From Maylandia zebra (Eukaryota > Chordata > Actinopteri > Cichliformes > Cichlidae): 64,000 bases of DNA. Both the position numbers and the translations under genes were made by a program. Location: assembly GCF_041146795.1 (NCBI RefSeq), contig NC_135174.1, positions 17,628,878-17,692,877 of the forward strand, written 5' to 3'. Every line of letters starts with the position of its first letter. The stretch's first letter is position 1. Of the stretch, positions 1-23,060 are shown piece by piece. The notes beneath the pieces were generated by a model. It was not told the origin of the DNA. It made no database searches and worked only from the letters and a program-made list of their open reading frames with translations.

Positions 1-119
1 CAGCGTTTATATGATCATAACACACAGTTTTCTGTGGCTCTTCAAAAATGAGTAAAAATGCTCAAAAACCCTGGCAGTGGGGAGTTACCTGATTTGAAAA
101 TGGCTGGCAGTGAATGAGT

Positions 120-820
120 TAAGTGTCTTGATTCTCTTGTTTTTAGCCATTCTGTTGTAGATTCTGCTGTTCTATTGATCTTTATCTTGCTGCATGACCC
201 AATTTGGACCAAACATTACCTGTTGGACAGATGGCCTCACATTAGGCTGAATACTTTGAGTCACTGACTCATGGTTGAGTCGATGACTACAAGGTACCCT
301 GGTCTTATGGCAGCAAAGCAATCCTAAATCATCACCCCTTCACCTCTGAGTTTGACATGTGGCAAGAGATGTTTGTGCATTGTGCATTATGACCAAACAT
401 CTCCACTTTGGTCTCATCTGTTTAGATGCAAACCTAAGCTGTGCTGTCATGTTCTTATTAGTGACAGGCACCTTTTATCTAGCAACCCTTCCAAAAAAAA
501 ACATACTTGTTGTGTCTTTTTGTAATTGTGATATCATGAACTTTAACATTTAACATGCTAACTGAAGCCTGTAGAATGTGAGATATAGTTCTCTGGTTTT
601 ATACAGTTTCTAAGAGGATTGCGCAGCCAGATCTTAGGTTGAATTTGCTGGGCATCAACACACACCTGAATGCTCCAAACCACAGAACTGCCAAAACTGC
701 TGCTTTTACAGAGGTGACCCCTGATGATCAAAAAGTCAAGCGCCTGGCTGCTACTTACCTATGGAAGCAGTGCTTCATTTTTCACATGACTGTACATTTT
801 ATGTGTTAACCATTTTGTAA
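120..820. repeat. Diverged dispersed-repeat relic
   Basis: This AT-rich stretch resembles, from memory, a dispersed DNA-transposon-like repeat found in many fish genomes, for instance around the 'cttccaaaaaaaaacatac' and 'cctatggaagcagtg' segments. A frame is open on the plus strand from about 611 to 807 but has no splice context or recognisable domain, so it is treated as repeat-derived. No terminal inverted repeats or target-site duplication were found. The superfamily is not assigned. Confidence 0.35.
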
Positions 821-1256
821 GGTACTCACTTTCTCCTGCAGAGTTGATTTTCACAATGTTCTCATGGCTGGTTTGAATCTCCTGCACAGAGGTGCCGTGC
901 TGAACTAGCAGGCACCAACAACACAGAGAGCAGTCAGATATTTACTCAGTCTTTATTTATTCACCTACAGTCACTAGAGGTGGGAATCACCATACATCCC
1001 ACGATACGATATTATCACAATACTTAACGCACGATACGATATTATTGCAATTTTTTAAAATATTTTGCGATATTCAGATTCTGTACATAAAGGTTTATCA
1101 ATATTCATTTTATCTAATATCAAAGTCTCGCACTCAGTCTTTCTCTCATTTCAGTCAGTTTTATTGCTGACAAACTGAACAGTTTGTATTACAGTCTAGT
1201 CCAACTTAACTGAATGCAACCATCTGGTACAATTATAGCTATTCTGAACTATGCAA

Positions 1257-2701
1257 TAGGGCTGGGCCATATTATACCGTTCACGGTAATACCGGTATAA
1301 TGTTAGGCAACGATAGGAAAATGAAATATCGCGATAGAATGGGAGTAAAACGCGCATGCGCAGTGCCTTTGTTTTCATACGCACATGGCCGATTGTTGAG
1401 TGAAACAGATGAACCAGAATTGGTTTGTAAAAATGGTGCAACTTCCGTGATGTGGAACTGGTTTGGTGTTTGTCCGTCAGATACACAACAAAGCACATTT
1501 TTTTGCAGAACATGCAAGCGGGCCGTCGTTATTGTCGTATTTGTCGGACTAAGATGCTCTTAAATCTGGGAGTATTCTGGGTCCTAAACTCCGTATGCTT
1601 CAGGTCAAACAACACTGCAGCATCACTTAGAGTTAAAAACTGTTTAAATTCTTTCATCTTTAATAAAACGATCAGCATTGCTGCTTTACCAGGTGTAACT
1701 ATAAAGTTTAACTTCCAGGCATCCATGAAAACAAAAGTTATTACATTTAACGGAGTTAGAAGTTAGCAGGAAGCTAGCGGAAGTTAGCTCGCTAGTTTCG
1801 CTAGTTACCTAAGCATGATATTGCATGTTCTGACTGAGAGATTTCTGAAAAAAAATCAAACGTACAGCTCTGCTATCACTTCCAACATAAATGAAGACAG
1901 GAAACTAAACAGCAGTGACGTTTGTAGGGTTACTGAAGTTGGGCTAGCTGGTATATAATGATGTGCTACGTGATCGCTAGCGACACAGCTATGTTAGCAT
2001 AACATAAACAGTGAAGCTGGAGGACGAACACTAACACTTTTCCACTTATAAAAGTTAACGTGAAGGTTCTTCATGGTTAGAGACAAATGCAATCGCATGG
2101 CAGGATGCTGTAAACGGACCAAACTTCAGTCAGGAGAACAACTGAGATAATCCGTCCACAATACGAGGTTAGTCATTAATATACTGCAACAACATGGGAA
2201 TAGAGCAGCTGCCAGAGAATTCAACATTAATGAATCAATGGTACAGAAGTGGAGGAAGCAAGAAGAATGAGTTTAATAAAGTTTGATTTATCTGACTGCT
2301 TTGTTTCGCTTAATGTGCCTTATAATCCTGTGCACCTTATGGTCCGAAAAATACGTACTGCACACTGCAGTTTAATGTTGCAAAGCACCTCTTTTTAACT
2401 TCAGTGGATATTATACATGGTTATGCTCAGGATGTGTCAGCCCATTTCTACTGGAAATGCCTTTTGGTTAAACTTTCAGCAAGGAATTTGCATTTGCACT
2501 GTTACATTTTTATAAAGCTTTAATGTACATAAAAACCAGCTTCTTGTTTAAGTGAAAATAAATGGAAGGTTGTCTTTTTGCGCTAGTAATGTTGTGGAGT
2601 TGTATTTTGTCTCGCATCAATTATATCGTCGGTTATATCGTTATCGCAAATTTTCAAATATATATCGTGATAAATATTTTTGGCCATATCGCCCTGCTCT
2701 A
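1257..2701. mobile_element. Second hAT-type element inserted inside the first
   Basis: It starts TAGGGCTGGGC and ends GCCCTGCTCTA, an imperfect inverted repeat. It is flanked by a perfect 8-bp duplication, CTATGCAA (1249-1256 and 2702-2709). The ends match those of the hAT copy at 16831-18996 (TAGAGCTGGGC), so the two probably belong to related families. It has no intact transposase. It contains the pogo-type relic at about 1800-2350 and a GCGCATGCGC palindrome near 1352. Confidence 0.8.
1800..2355 (+). mobile_element. pogo/Tigger-like transposon relic
   Basis: Around 2193-2270 a short plus-strand frame reads HGNRAAAREFNINESMVQKW and continues RKQEE before a stop. This is characteristic of the N-terminal helix-turn-helix of pogo/Tigger (CENP-B-like) transposases. 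Just downstream, near 2318-2356, lies the terminal sequence 'gccttataatcctgtgcacc' followed by 'ttatggtccgaaaaatacg', recalled as typical of fish pogo elements. The copy is internally deleted: the catalytic domain is absent. The left boundary is approximate. Confidence 0.6.
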
Positions 2702-3067
2702 CTATGCAATATGAAAACTATGCAGCCCCTTCAGCAACTGAAGAATTTGAAAGTAAATTAAAACAAAATATAATTTTACATTAAATAAAAAAAGTTTTAA
2801 ACTTAATTAAAATAAAACATGTCTTAAATTAAAATAAGTAAACTGTCATGTTTATTGCTGCCAAAAAACAGTTAAACACATTTGGACAGTGAAGGAATGT
2901 CAGGACTCTTGCTCAGAAAAAGGATCAACATGCTCTGAAGTCAGAGCACAAAAACCTTTTTTGTAACAAAATATCGATTTCTGCTGTCCCTGTATCGATA
3001 CATTATTAGCAAACAAAATATCACGATATTACACAGTATCGATTTTTCCCCCACCCCTAACAGTCAC

Positions 3068-4130
3068 AGTAAATTTACATATGAAGCACTAACCTATGAG
3101 AGAGAGGCCAAAATAACTTGGAATAAATTAGAAATAGGTGAAACGTGGCTTATCACACATTTAACTGATTTTCTAAATGTGTCTAGACTACTGTAATCTA
3201 AAAGAACATATTCAAGCTTAAAACATTTAGGGTCCGGATCTCCACAAGGTTTCAAACACTTATAAATTATCATTGCAATTTCAATTTGTTTATATCTTAG
3301 TTTTAGTTGGATCCTCACCAGCTCCCATTAAAAGTCACAATTTTTCATCAGTTTCAGATTCACAAAATACTTCATATAAAAAAACCATGCTCTGACCTGT
3401 AGACCATTACTCTTCATGTTAACTTTATTTATTATCATTGTTCAGACATCCTATAGAGCCGTGAGAAAAGAAAAATAACCAATAAATTGGATGCTTTCCC
3501 TAAAGCCAAAATAGACTCCCACATGAGCCCTATTCTAATGGATAATTGAGTATTTCAAGCTAATGTGAGCAGACAAGTGAAGAAAACCATTCTTTCGCTC
3601 CATTCAGTCAAAGGACGCTCTTCTATTCAGGCACACGTACGGCTCAGAGGAGAGCAAGGACATGTTTTCGTGTGAACATGGCTTTTTGTCCGACAGAGGC
3701 ATTTGTTCGGCACAGAGAAGGGAGCACTTGAGTGATTTTACAAACATGCGTTGCCAGGCTGAACAGATTCCACACTCTGAATACCACAGTGCTTCTTTTC
3801 AGTTAGAAAGAAAGTGTGAGTTCGTCCTCCCGTAATGCTTCAGGCTGTCTGTGTCTTGCTGATTTAGTGCCTGCACATCAGCTAAAACAGGTGATAAAAA
3901 GTCAAACGAGCCAAACGATAAAGCGCAACCGAAAACATCAAAGAAAGGTTGCACGTACAAAAGTTTGATGGGATTATTTAGTGCCGACATTGGCTTTGTC
4001 CTCATATTTTGCACTCATATTTCTGTCACTGATGTTGTCCGGTGAGAGGCGAGGAGAAAAATACTGGCTGACATTGATTTTTTTTCTTTTAAACATCATT
4101 TTTTGGGCCTTTTTGCCTTTGTTAGATTGG
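3068..4130. other. Intergenic, no gene seen
   Basis: AT-rich sequence with only short unsupported open frames. A minus-strand frame at 3799-4014 has no recognisable motif and no convincing splice context. Confidence 0.5.
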
Positions 4131-4335
4131 CGAAGGGAAGAATAGACAGTTGGATAGTAAGGTAGGTGGTTTGATTCCTGGCTTCTCCAGTCTGCATTAT
4201 AAAAGTATCCTTGGGCAAGACACTGAACTCCAAGTTACTTTCCGATATATACATGTGTGTAAATGTTAGAAGAGAAAGAACTTGCATGAATACGGCATGT
4301 TGTATAAAGCGCTTTGAATGCTCAAGAAGGGCATG
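4131..4335 (+). repeat. Degraded tRNA-derived SINE
   Basis: The segment holds the order of motifs typical of teleost SINEs: a B-box-like 'ggtttgattcctgg', then 'ccttgggcaagacactgaac' and, near the 3' end, 'taaagcgctttgaatgctc'. It is diverged from any consensus I know and its family is not assigned. Confidence 0.55.
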
Positions 4336-6789
4336 AACTAGTTTGCAGAGAATACTGTTCTTCCAGAGGAAAGAAGGGAACCAGCTTAAGTCAGGGTGTC
4401 AAGACTTTCGCAAACTCAGCACTAACCTTGAGTCCTTTTTATTATTTTTGACAACCTTTGTTTAAATCTGATTTCTTTGCAGGCTGCCACGGATGATTAA
4501 TGGTGAAATGCAACATGCATTTAGCAAAAGACATGTCAGTGGTTGTAAAAAAAATAAAGGGAAAGTTTGCAACATATAAATAATAAAACCAATTCAATAT
4601 TTTATTGTTAAATTTTGAGCACAACTAAAACTCTGAAGTGGCAATAATATCATTTTTTAAAGCTCATGACTTTATTTTTTTTTCTTCAACCATTCATTCA
4701 TAGGAGTAAAGGCCTTCATCGGGTCATGAAACATTAAGCACAACACTAATAATTAAAGAAACCTACCACCTGCAAACCAGACCTCTGCTCTCCGACCTCT
4801 CCACAATCCTGACCCTTTCAGCTTCCTCGAATTCCAACAACGCCGCAGCCCCAAAGCACTCCTGACAGTGGACGTTTAGGTTCTTGGCAAGCGGCATTTT
4901 CACGGTCAGTGTGGGGCCCACAGTGCTCTGAACAAAACATCTATCTGTTCAGCCGAGCGACTCTAGCAGAATGACTGTATCTTTAATGTGTGTGAAAGAC
5001 GATTTAGCAGAAAAATCAGGAACAAGATAATAAATGTAAACCCTGCAGCTGAAGGGTTGATGTCAATTGGCATCAATCCCACGAGATCAACACAATATCT
5101 CCCTGAAATCAGAAAAATAACAGGGATTAGCCTTCCCCTATCTGTGGAATTCAATTTGACAGGCTGGATTACATGGATATCTTGCACTGAAACATGTTAT
5201 CTGTGTTGTCAGCGTGTCGTCTCTTGACAGGGTAAGACAGTCTGGTGTGCTCAAGTTCAAAGTCTTAAAATGACCCATAATAAATAGTTAGGATGGGGCT
5301 AAAGCTGTCATTTTTGAAAACAATTCAAGGATTATATTGCCCCACGACTCCCGCCTCTTCCCTCAGGCACATACCGATGGACTCTGGTCAATGGGAACAA
5401 TGCAATGGAAGAGATGCAAAGTTTGCCTCGCAAAACAAGCAGCATGTCAAGCACACGCGGCAGGAAAGCACTTTGATGCGAGACTTGACAGGTTAAAGCT
5501 GTGAAATGTCTCATAAAGAATCTCAGGTGGTCCAGAGGCGCTTCAGTGATTCACCGCACATTTTCCATCAAGCAGGGCATAAACTTGGGCCTTAAATGTT
5601 CTCACAAGCACCAACACAATGAACATTTTCAACACTATATTTACAAGAACATTAAACTTTTCCTGAGCAAAAACAACCATAACCATCAGTACATACCTAA
5701 TATTAGCATTTATTTCCAATGCTAACCCTGACACAGCGCTGTATCCACTGACTTTTATTTACAAAGCATCCATAATGCGCAAGCAGATATTCCAAAATAG
5801 TACTTAAAACACTCCTCCCACTAATGGCTCTGAGGCACAGAAGGCAAAACAGTAATAAAATCAATAAACCGACCTTGAAAAAGCAGCACAGTTAAGAGGG
5901 AGGAGAGGCAGATATGAAAGTTCATCCTGGGACGCCTGGAACGACAACAAAAGGGACACTTAGCCAGAATGCAAAGTAAAAGCACTAAAATGCACATATA
6001 TCTGGGGGGGTTTTCTTGTTCACGAGTGAAAGTCTTCTGTTATTCTCAAGGTGAAAAAAACTTTAGCAATATAATCCATCAGACAGACAAAATGTCAGAG
6101 ACACTGGCAAAGGAGCCAGAAATTGTGAGAAAGGTTTTTTTGTGAGCCGTTTTTGTGTTATACGGAAAACCACTTAAGCCTTGACACAATTCAGGAAATG
6201 TGCTATAGTGCTAGCCAAGGGACATGAGGACAAGTCTGTGTAACCCTACCAAGTAAAAATGAAAAAGTCATCAGCAACAGGGCACAACTACATTCGATCA
6301 GGGGGGCCAGGGGGTAAGTAACCCAAGACTGACTGCACTGTTACCATATTTTCATAGCTAAGTGTAGCTAAGTGGTTGAACTTTGGCCTTTCAAAGAGTG
6401 TCCATAGAGAAAAACCAGGGTGGTTGCAAAAACTTTTTAAAATATTTTCATACTATGCCTTAATAATTTTTCCTCAAACCTGATGCTGGGATCTACCTTT
6501 ACTCTCATCAAGTTCACCATTCTCAGTGTGGGAATGACCCTAAACGTCCAGACATAATTTAGGAGAATTTAGAAGCTCTGTTTTGGTATTATTACCCTGG
6601 GAAAAGTGGCCTAACAGCATAATGTTGCCCTCAGGCAACAAACCACTAAATTCTATTTTGGTTATTAAATTAAAACAAAATCCAATACACTTCTTCAGAT
6701 ATTCGTCTACACGCCCAGAATTTTTTATTTAGTTATTTCAACTAATTCTACAGTGTAATAATCAAAAACACATGTGCCATTCTGAGAGA
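4336..6789. other. Intergenic, no gene seen
   Basis: No coding exon, RNA gene or well-defined transposon end was recognised. Short open frames occur on both strands but carry no domain signature. Confidence 0.45.
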
Positions 6790-7141
6790 CAGGACAAAAC
6801 AACTGAGCATCGTTTAAAAGCTACAGGCTACCGGAATATTGTTGCTGACCATGTCCGTCCCCTTAAGACCACAGTCTCCCCATGTCGCAAAGCTCAGATC
6901 AAACTGGATCCTTGAATATAACAATACTCAGCACACATAACTGTACTCAACTGGCCTCCAGAGTCACCAGCTCTTAATTCAGAAAAGAACCTTTGGGATG
7001 TGGTGGAGCGAGAGATTCACATCGTGGATATACAGCTAACAAATGTGAAGCAACTGCATCATGCAATTGCTGCACATTTATTTAAGTGGGTCTAAGCCAG
7101 TACCAGCCAGGTATACCTAATAAAGTGGCCAGTGAACGTAA
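6790..7141 (+). mobile_element. Tc1-like transposon, 3' fragment
   Basis: Contains decayed C-terminal transposase sequence, including 'gaacctttgggatgtggtgg' (the NLWDVVE-type segment), and ends in 'cctaataaagtggccagtga', the terminal sequence of a common fish Tc1 family. The 5' part is missing. It is related to the copies at 9197-10096 and 51826-52775. Confidence 0.65.
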
Positions 7142-7241
7142 CTCACTTAACAAAGGTATCTTGATACCAGCATGTATACATATAAGTGTTTTGTCTGGGT
7201 TAAAAAGAATCCCATACGTTCCAAATAAAGCTCTTCAAGCA

Positions 7242-7244
<3 letters not shown>

Positions 7245-7272
<28 letters not shown>
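7245..7272. repeat. Uninterrupted G homopolymer (28 nt)
   Basis: A run of 28 consecutive G residues is preceded by AGGA. Such tracts can form G-quadruplexes and are prone to sequencing-length error, so the exact length should be treated with caution. Confidence 0.9.
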
Positions 7273-9196
7273 ATTCCAACAAGATACGAGCTATGTAAAT
7301 ATGTGTGTTTGAGAGTGTAATCCATGTTTACCACAGTGGTCACCCAGGAGCTGGGATACCAGAATATGCTGACATAGCCCCACGGCCATCTACAAACCCA
7401 CTGATTATGATTTGATTACACATGCCAACTGTTAAGCAAGCATACAACCTGACCTCAGGTTAGCCGCACCATTACAATGACAGTCACATGTTGTGACTGT
7501 TTGATACACATACAATGTTAAGGGGGATGCATATAATATCTGATTAACTCTGGGAGCTGATAAGCAGGGCTAAAATATCCTTCCTGTGGCTGAAAAGACT
7601 GTGTGTGGTCCAACAGGTATGCATATTATAGAGACTAATATTTCCCTAGAAAGTAACCTTATACGGGCATTCCTTTCTTATGGGGACAAAACACAACACT
7701 CCTTAAAGGCAGTGGCCTTTAAAGTAAAGACTGCTTTAAGATTAGCAGTTCTAATTAATGTTAGAGCACATTTAAACAACTCAGTGTAAGTTAATGTTAT
7801 ATCCAATTAAATCATGGTTATTTAATTGTGTGTGGACTTGCTCCAACAAAAGCCCACTATGCCTGTGGGATCTGACATTTTTGTGGGGACCAAAATGCTG
7901 GATCCCAAAAGCTTACATAGCTGGCCGAAGGTTAATACTTGACTTTAGGTATTCAGTAATGACATCTATGGTTAGGGTAAGGGGGCGTGGCATGTATTAT
8001 GTAAGTGACAGGTCCCCACAAAGATAGCCGTACTAAAATATGTGTATCTGTGTATAGGTAGACCAGAGAAACCCTCTGTACAGGTAAAGCCGCGTGTATT
8101 TCTGAGACAGGGATGTGATTGTGTGCAGGATGGAGCCCCTCTTTAAGAGGAGTCTGTGTGTCTGTGATACAGATCTGCAGAGCTGACATGGTGTGGCTGT
8201 CTGAGAAGGCACGTGCTGATAAACATCAAGAAAAAGCTATTGATGCTCATTTTGTGCACTCGCTGGTACGTCTTGCTGACAACAGATTTCATTACTTCCA
8301 CGGGGGTGCAGCTTAGAGCGCCCATGCTTGCACAGGGAAGCAGCCGACCATGCCGGCATATAAAAGACACTTTTACAGTAAACGTGTGTAGTGCGCACAC
8401 CTGTCTCAAAATTGGCTTCTTCTTCACAAGCATTCCTGCCCTCCCCGAGTCTGCGTGCCAGCGAACAGCTTCTCAGCTGTCTGCTCTGGAATAGTGGTTC
8501 CAGCTAAATGAGCAAAACTGCACAGATCAGCCTGTCAGGGGAGTGAAAAGCTAATTAAAGTGCTACACTCTCCTAACCTAATGTCTTTCATATTTCTTAT
8601 GTGAATGGGATGATTAACCCATAAAATATTAGCGCTCAATTTCAGTGGTAAAATAATGGAGGAAGAGGAAGGGCCAAGTCAAGCTTTCCCACCAAACTGT
8701 ATGCTTGGTGGTAAATTGCCTTCATGCTGTATAATTAGAAAGGAGCACCAGTTTTTGAACAAGCTTCATAGAAACGGCAGAGATCTTGTAACCTGTACTT
8801 GGGAGTGAGTGTGTTACTCTAAGAAACATCCTGACAGTGTAAATCATTTTAGGGTGACTCACCTGAAACAGCTGCTTTAAAAACAGCAGAGAGCAAATGT
8901 GAAAAACTGTGCAGCACGGCAGTGATTAAAAGCCACAAAATGCTTTGGTATGTACCCACTGTAGTGATGTGTTGCTCTAACAAGTCGGAAACCACACACA
9001 GACAGACAGAGGATGCAGTCTCTGATGGGATTTTGAGGCAGCTTATCATCAGTTCCCAGTTAATCAAGCTAAATAAGATTATTGTTTAGAATAATTTGCA
9101 GCAAATCCAGTTTGTGCAAATAAGAACTCATTTTATTTTATTTTTTATGTTGTGTGTCATTGAGTTTATTGATACACACTCTGACAAGCCAGATCA
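7273..9196. other. Intergenic, no gene seen
   Basis: No supported exon. Overlapping short frames around 7950-8500 on both strands show no domain, codon-use or splice evidence. Confidence 0.45.
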
Positions 9197-10096
9197 TTAG
9201 GTACACACTTTGCCAGTTTCTGCCCCTAGATTACTTAATTCTTTGTGGCACCGATTCCAAGGTGCCACAAGCATTCCCTAAGAGATTTTGGCCCATACTG
9301 GCATTTTAGCACAGCTGCTGCAGATTTGTTGGATACATATCTCTCATTCCTCCACATCCCAAAAGGTGTTCTACTGGATAGAGATTTGGTGACTGTGAGA
9401 AACCAGTTTGAGTGATTTGAGCTTTGTCATCCTGCTGGAAGAAGCCATCAGAAGATGGGTACACTGGGGCCATAAAGCGATAGGCATGGTCAACAACAGG
9501 TAGGTTACTGCATTTAAATGATGCTCAGTTTGTACTTAGGGGCCCAAAGTGTGTCAAGAAAATATCCCCAACATCATTACACCAACAGCAGTTTGAACAT
9601 ATAACACAAGGCAGGAAGGACCCATGCTTTCATATTGTTTAAATGCTGACCCTTCCAAATATCACAGCAAAAATTGAGACTTATCAGTCGAGATATTTCC
9701 CAATCTTCTGTTGTCCAATTGTGATGACCATGTGCAAATGTGTGATCTTCTGCTGCTGTTGCCCAAGAGATGCTCTTCGGCACACCTTGGTTTTAACAAC
9801 TAGTTATTTACTGTAGTTTTCCTATCATTTTAAAGCAATTTATTGCACCCATCTCCTTCAAGATTTATTATCGTGCATACCTTTGCTATACCAAGTGGTT
9901 ATCTGTTGCCTTTGTATCAGCTTGAAGCAGTAGAGCACCTTTGGGTTCACTCTGTAAACACTGCAGGGAAATGTCAGGTGATTTGAGCTTCAGGAGGCTC
10001 CTTTGACCACTTCTACATGTCGAAATACTCTGAGCTGCTTCTGTGTGATTGGCTCATTAGATATTCGTGTTGGGGGGGGATTAAGGTGCACCTTAC
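9197..10096 (-). mobile_element. Tc1-like transposon relic, transposase on the minus strand
   Basis: Starts near TTAGGTACAC. On the minus strand around 9577-9783 it keeps the segment HHNWTTEDWEIS followed by SLNFCCDIWKGQHLNNM, matching the Tc1 transposase region NWTxEDW..V.WSDES, but the catalytic WSDESRF motif has been destroyed by substitutions and frameshifts. The plus strand carries the matching 'gatgggtacactggggcca' and 'ggcccaaagtgtgtcaagaa' segments. The transposon is inactive. Confidence 0.7.
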
Positions 10097-10479
10097 AAAT
10101 TTAGCGGGGAATATATTCAAATGCCTGGGATAAAACGTCGCTAAATTATTAGCATTATTTAACGGTAGCAGAGTTTACAGCGGTGGGTTAAATGTGTTTA
10201 ATTTTCCCTCTGGCCTGAACCTCTAATCAAGTCTGTCCACACCTGGTCACTGTTCCGCGTATGGCAGGTTTAAAGTCAGGTACAAGGTCCTAGCATGCTA
10301 ACATTACAGTCAAAAATGGAAAGGCAGGTTTCGTCAGTATGCATATCCAAAGTGGTATTCCTTAAACCTTTTAAGCAATCTCGTAAATTCCTTTAGGTTA
10401 CATTAATAAAAAAAAAAATCATTGTACAGTAACTTGTTAACTCAAACAGCAAACTTACTAAACTGCTACAGAAAGTCAA

Positions 10480-10720
10480 CCGTCACCAGCACATCCAAAC
10501 CCACGCACCGATAAATCGTCTCCTCGCCGACCGCAGATTTTTCTCCTTTAAGCTGGAGCGCGTCTTCCGCAGACCGGTCCTCTCCGTCCTAACACCACCT
10601 TGTTTCCGCACTGATTTGATTTAATGAGGCGCTCTGCCTCCGACCAGAGAGGGAGCTGCGACCCCACCTACCCGACATGCCTATCCCTGAGGTACCTGCA
10701 CAGATGAGTACTTCACATGA
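10480..10720. promoter_or_regulatory. GC/CpG-richer patch, candidate promoter of a neighbouring gene
   Basis: Within AT-rich surroundings this block carries many CpG dinucleotides (for example cctcgccgaccgcag, gagcgcgtcttccgc, ccggtcctctccg). It lies about 0.6-0.8 kb past the 3' end of tdrd1. In vertebrates the next gene in this direction is VWA2, in the same orientation as TDRD1, so a promoter or first exon for a leftward gene is possible. No start codon or signal peptide was convincingly identified. Confidence 0.3.
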
Positions 10721-10959
10721 CCTCCTCCCATCTCCAACAGGTACGAAAACGGAGTGGCTTAGATAGTTTTACATCCTGGTACCACTTAAGACACATGAAA
10801 CTACAGAGGCAAACTTTTTCCCTTTGGTTTACTGTATAGAAAGCTTTAGTAATCCATCAGCTTAAAAGAACACAAACATCGCTGTATTGTCTTTTTTCCA
10901 CAAAGTTTTACATAAAACTCAAACATGTCAAAACAGAAGTGAGTCAGTGTGAACATCTC

Positions 10960-11316
10960 ACCTGAACAGGTTATTACGACTCAATAAAGGAACAGATGGC
11001 AGCACAGCATGGGCCACAACACTTACAGAAGACACACAAAGATAAAGAGAGCTGAACATCTCTTGTTGCTGAATTTTGGCATTTTTTTCCAGAGGAAAAG
11101 CAAACAAAAAAAAATAACTTCAGCTTAACTAAAAATTCAAAACATAAGTAAAAGAGGCACATAGAGTAGAATCTCACAGATAAGGGAACAAAATTAAAAG
11201 GTACAAAGAAATACGGAGAAAGCAAACACAAGCTGGTTGGCAGCTTCTGGAGACCAGATTCAGTTTGGGAGAAACAATCTGGGAAAGAACAACAACCTTG
11301 ATTTCAAAAACAGGAT
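10960..11316 (-). other. Presumed tdrd1 3' untranslated region
   Basis: This is the sequence directly after the tdrd1 stop codon. No canonical AATAAA (TTTATT on the plus strand) was found here, so the true 3' end is undetermined. On the minus strand a donor-like CTGTTCAG/GTGAG lies near 10963, so a further spliced non-coding segment cannot be excluded. Confidence 0.3.
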
Positions 11317-22326
<11,010 letters not shown>

Positions 22327-22700
22327 TTCAGTACCTTTCAGTGTTATATAACAAATGACTGTATCAAGACATTATACTTAACTTATATCTGCACTTTAGC
22401 ATTCTTAGCTAGCTAAAGGTTACTAAAGCTACGAGTCAAGGTCACATAATAATGCATTAGCAAACTATTTTTTAAAAATCACGTTAAACGAATAAAAACC
22501 GCCAGCAGCACATCTGAAGAGCATTATTCTGTCAAATAATCCAATACACGTAACGTTTTAGTGTACTTGTACACCGCAGACTCAATGCCGTACCTTGCAC
22601 GTGTTGTTTGACCAGAAAGGGAAAAAAGTTGTGCTCATGCGCAGTAGCATCAGTGTCGCACAGTTCACAATGTTCACGAGCCCAAATCAAATCAAGTTTA
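22327..22700 (-). promoter_or_regulatory. tdrd1: Candidate tdrd1 promoter and 5' untranslated region
   Basis: Lies directly upstream of the tdrd1 start codon. A CATGCGCAGT motif near 22638 resembles a half-site of the NRF1 motif (TGCGCATGCGCA), which is common in germline and housekeeping promoters. No TATA box was recognised at a convincing position. The transcription start is not determinable by eye. Confidence 0.35.
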
Positions 22701-22804
22701 GTTAACAATTACTGAAGCCGATATGTTGGCTTATTATTGAGAGGTTAGGAGGAAACATAGGAAAAGTAACTGGACTGAATAGCAAAAGATCAATACAGTA
22801 AAAC

Positions 22805-23060
22805 CTCTGGAAAATCTCTCAAGAAAATTTGAGGAAGTACCCCAAACCGGTTGCAGCCTGAGCCTGGTTCCAATGGAGTTTTTTTTTCCTGTTAAATTGA
22901 GTTTTTCCTTCTCACTGTCCCCAAAGTGCTTGCTTATAGGCCATCATTTCATTGTTGGGGTTTTCTCTGTTTTCATTGTGGGTGCCCTGAGGAAGCTGTT
23001 GTTGTAATTTAGTGCTATATAAATAAAACTGAATTGAGTTGAAAAGAACTGAAAGAGTTG
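22805..23060 (+). repeat. Non-LTR retrotransposon 3'-end fragment
   Basis: Contains 'tgcttgcttataggccatca' and 'tagtgctatataaataaaac' and ends in a TGAATTGAGTTGA-type tail. This matches the 3' end of a dispersed fish LINE-type repeat with a (TTGAA)n tail. The copy is short and diverged. Confidence 0.5.

Larger units (their letters stand above)
975..3059. mobile_element. Non-autonomous hAT-type transposon (outer element of a nest)
   Basis: The ends are inverted repeats: TAGAGGTGGG at the left and the complement of TAGGGGTGGG at the right. A perfect 8-bp direct repeat, ACAGTCAC, flanks the element (967-974 and 3060-3067). Eight-base duplications and TA(A/G)GGG-like ends fit the hAT superfamily. 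Subterminal regions are rich in CGATA/TATCG repeats. No hAT transposase is seen. Without the nested insertion at 1257-2701 the element would be about 640 bp, the size of a MITE. Confidence 0.8.

Noticed and set aside
611..807. Continuous plus-strand open frame of about 65 codons
   Set aside because: It lies in sequence resembling a dispersed teleost repeat, has no start codon or splice context at its edges, and shows no domain.
1196..1766. Overlapping open frames of 65-105 codons on both strands
   Set aside because: They fall inside the nested hAT elements and resemble no transposase; they are chance frames in repeat DNA.
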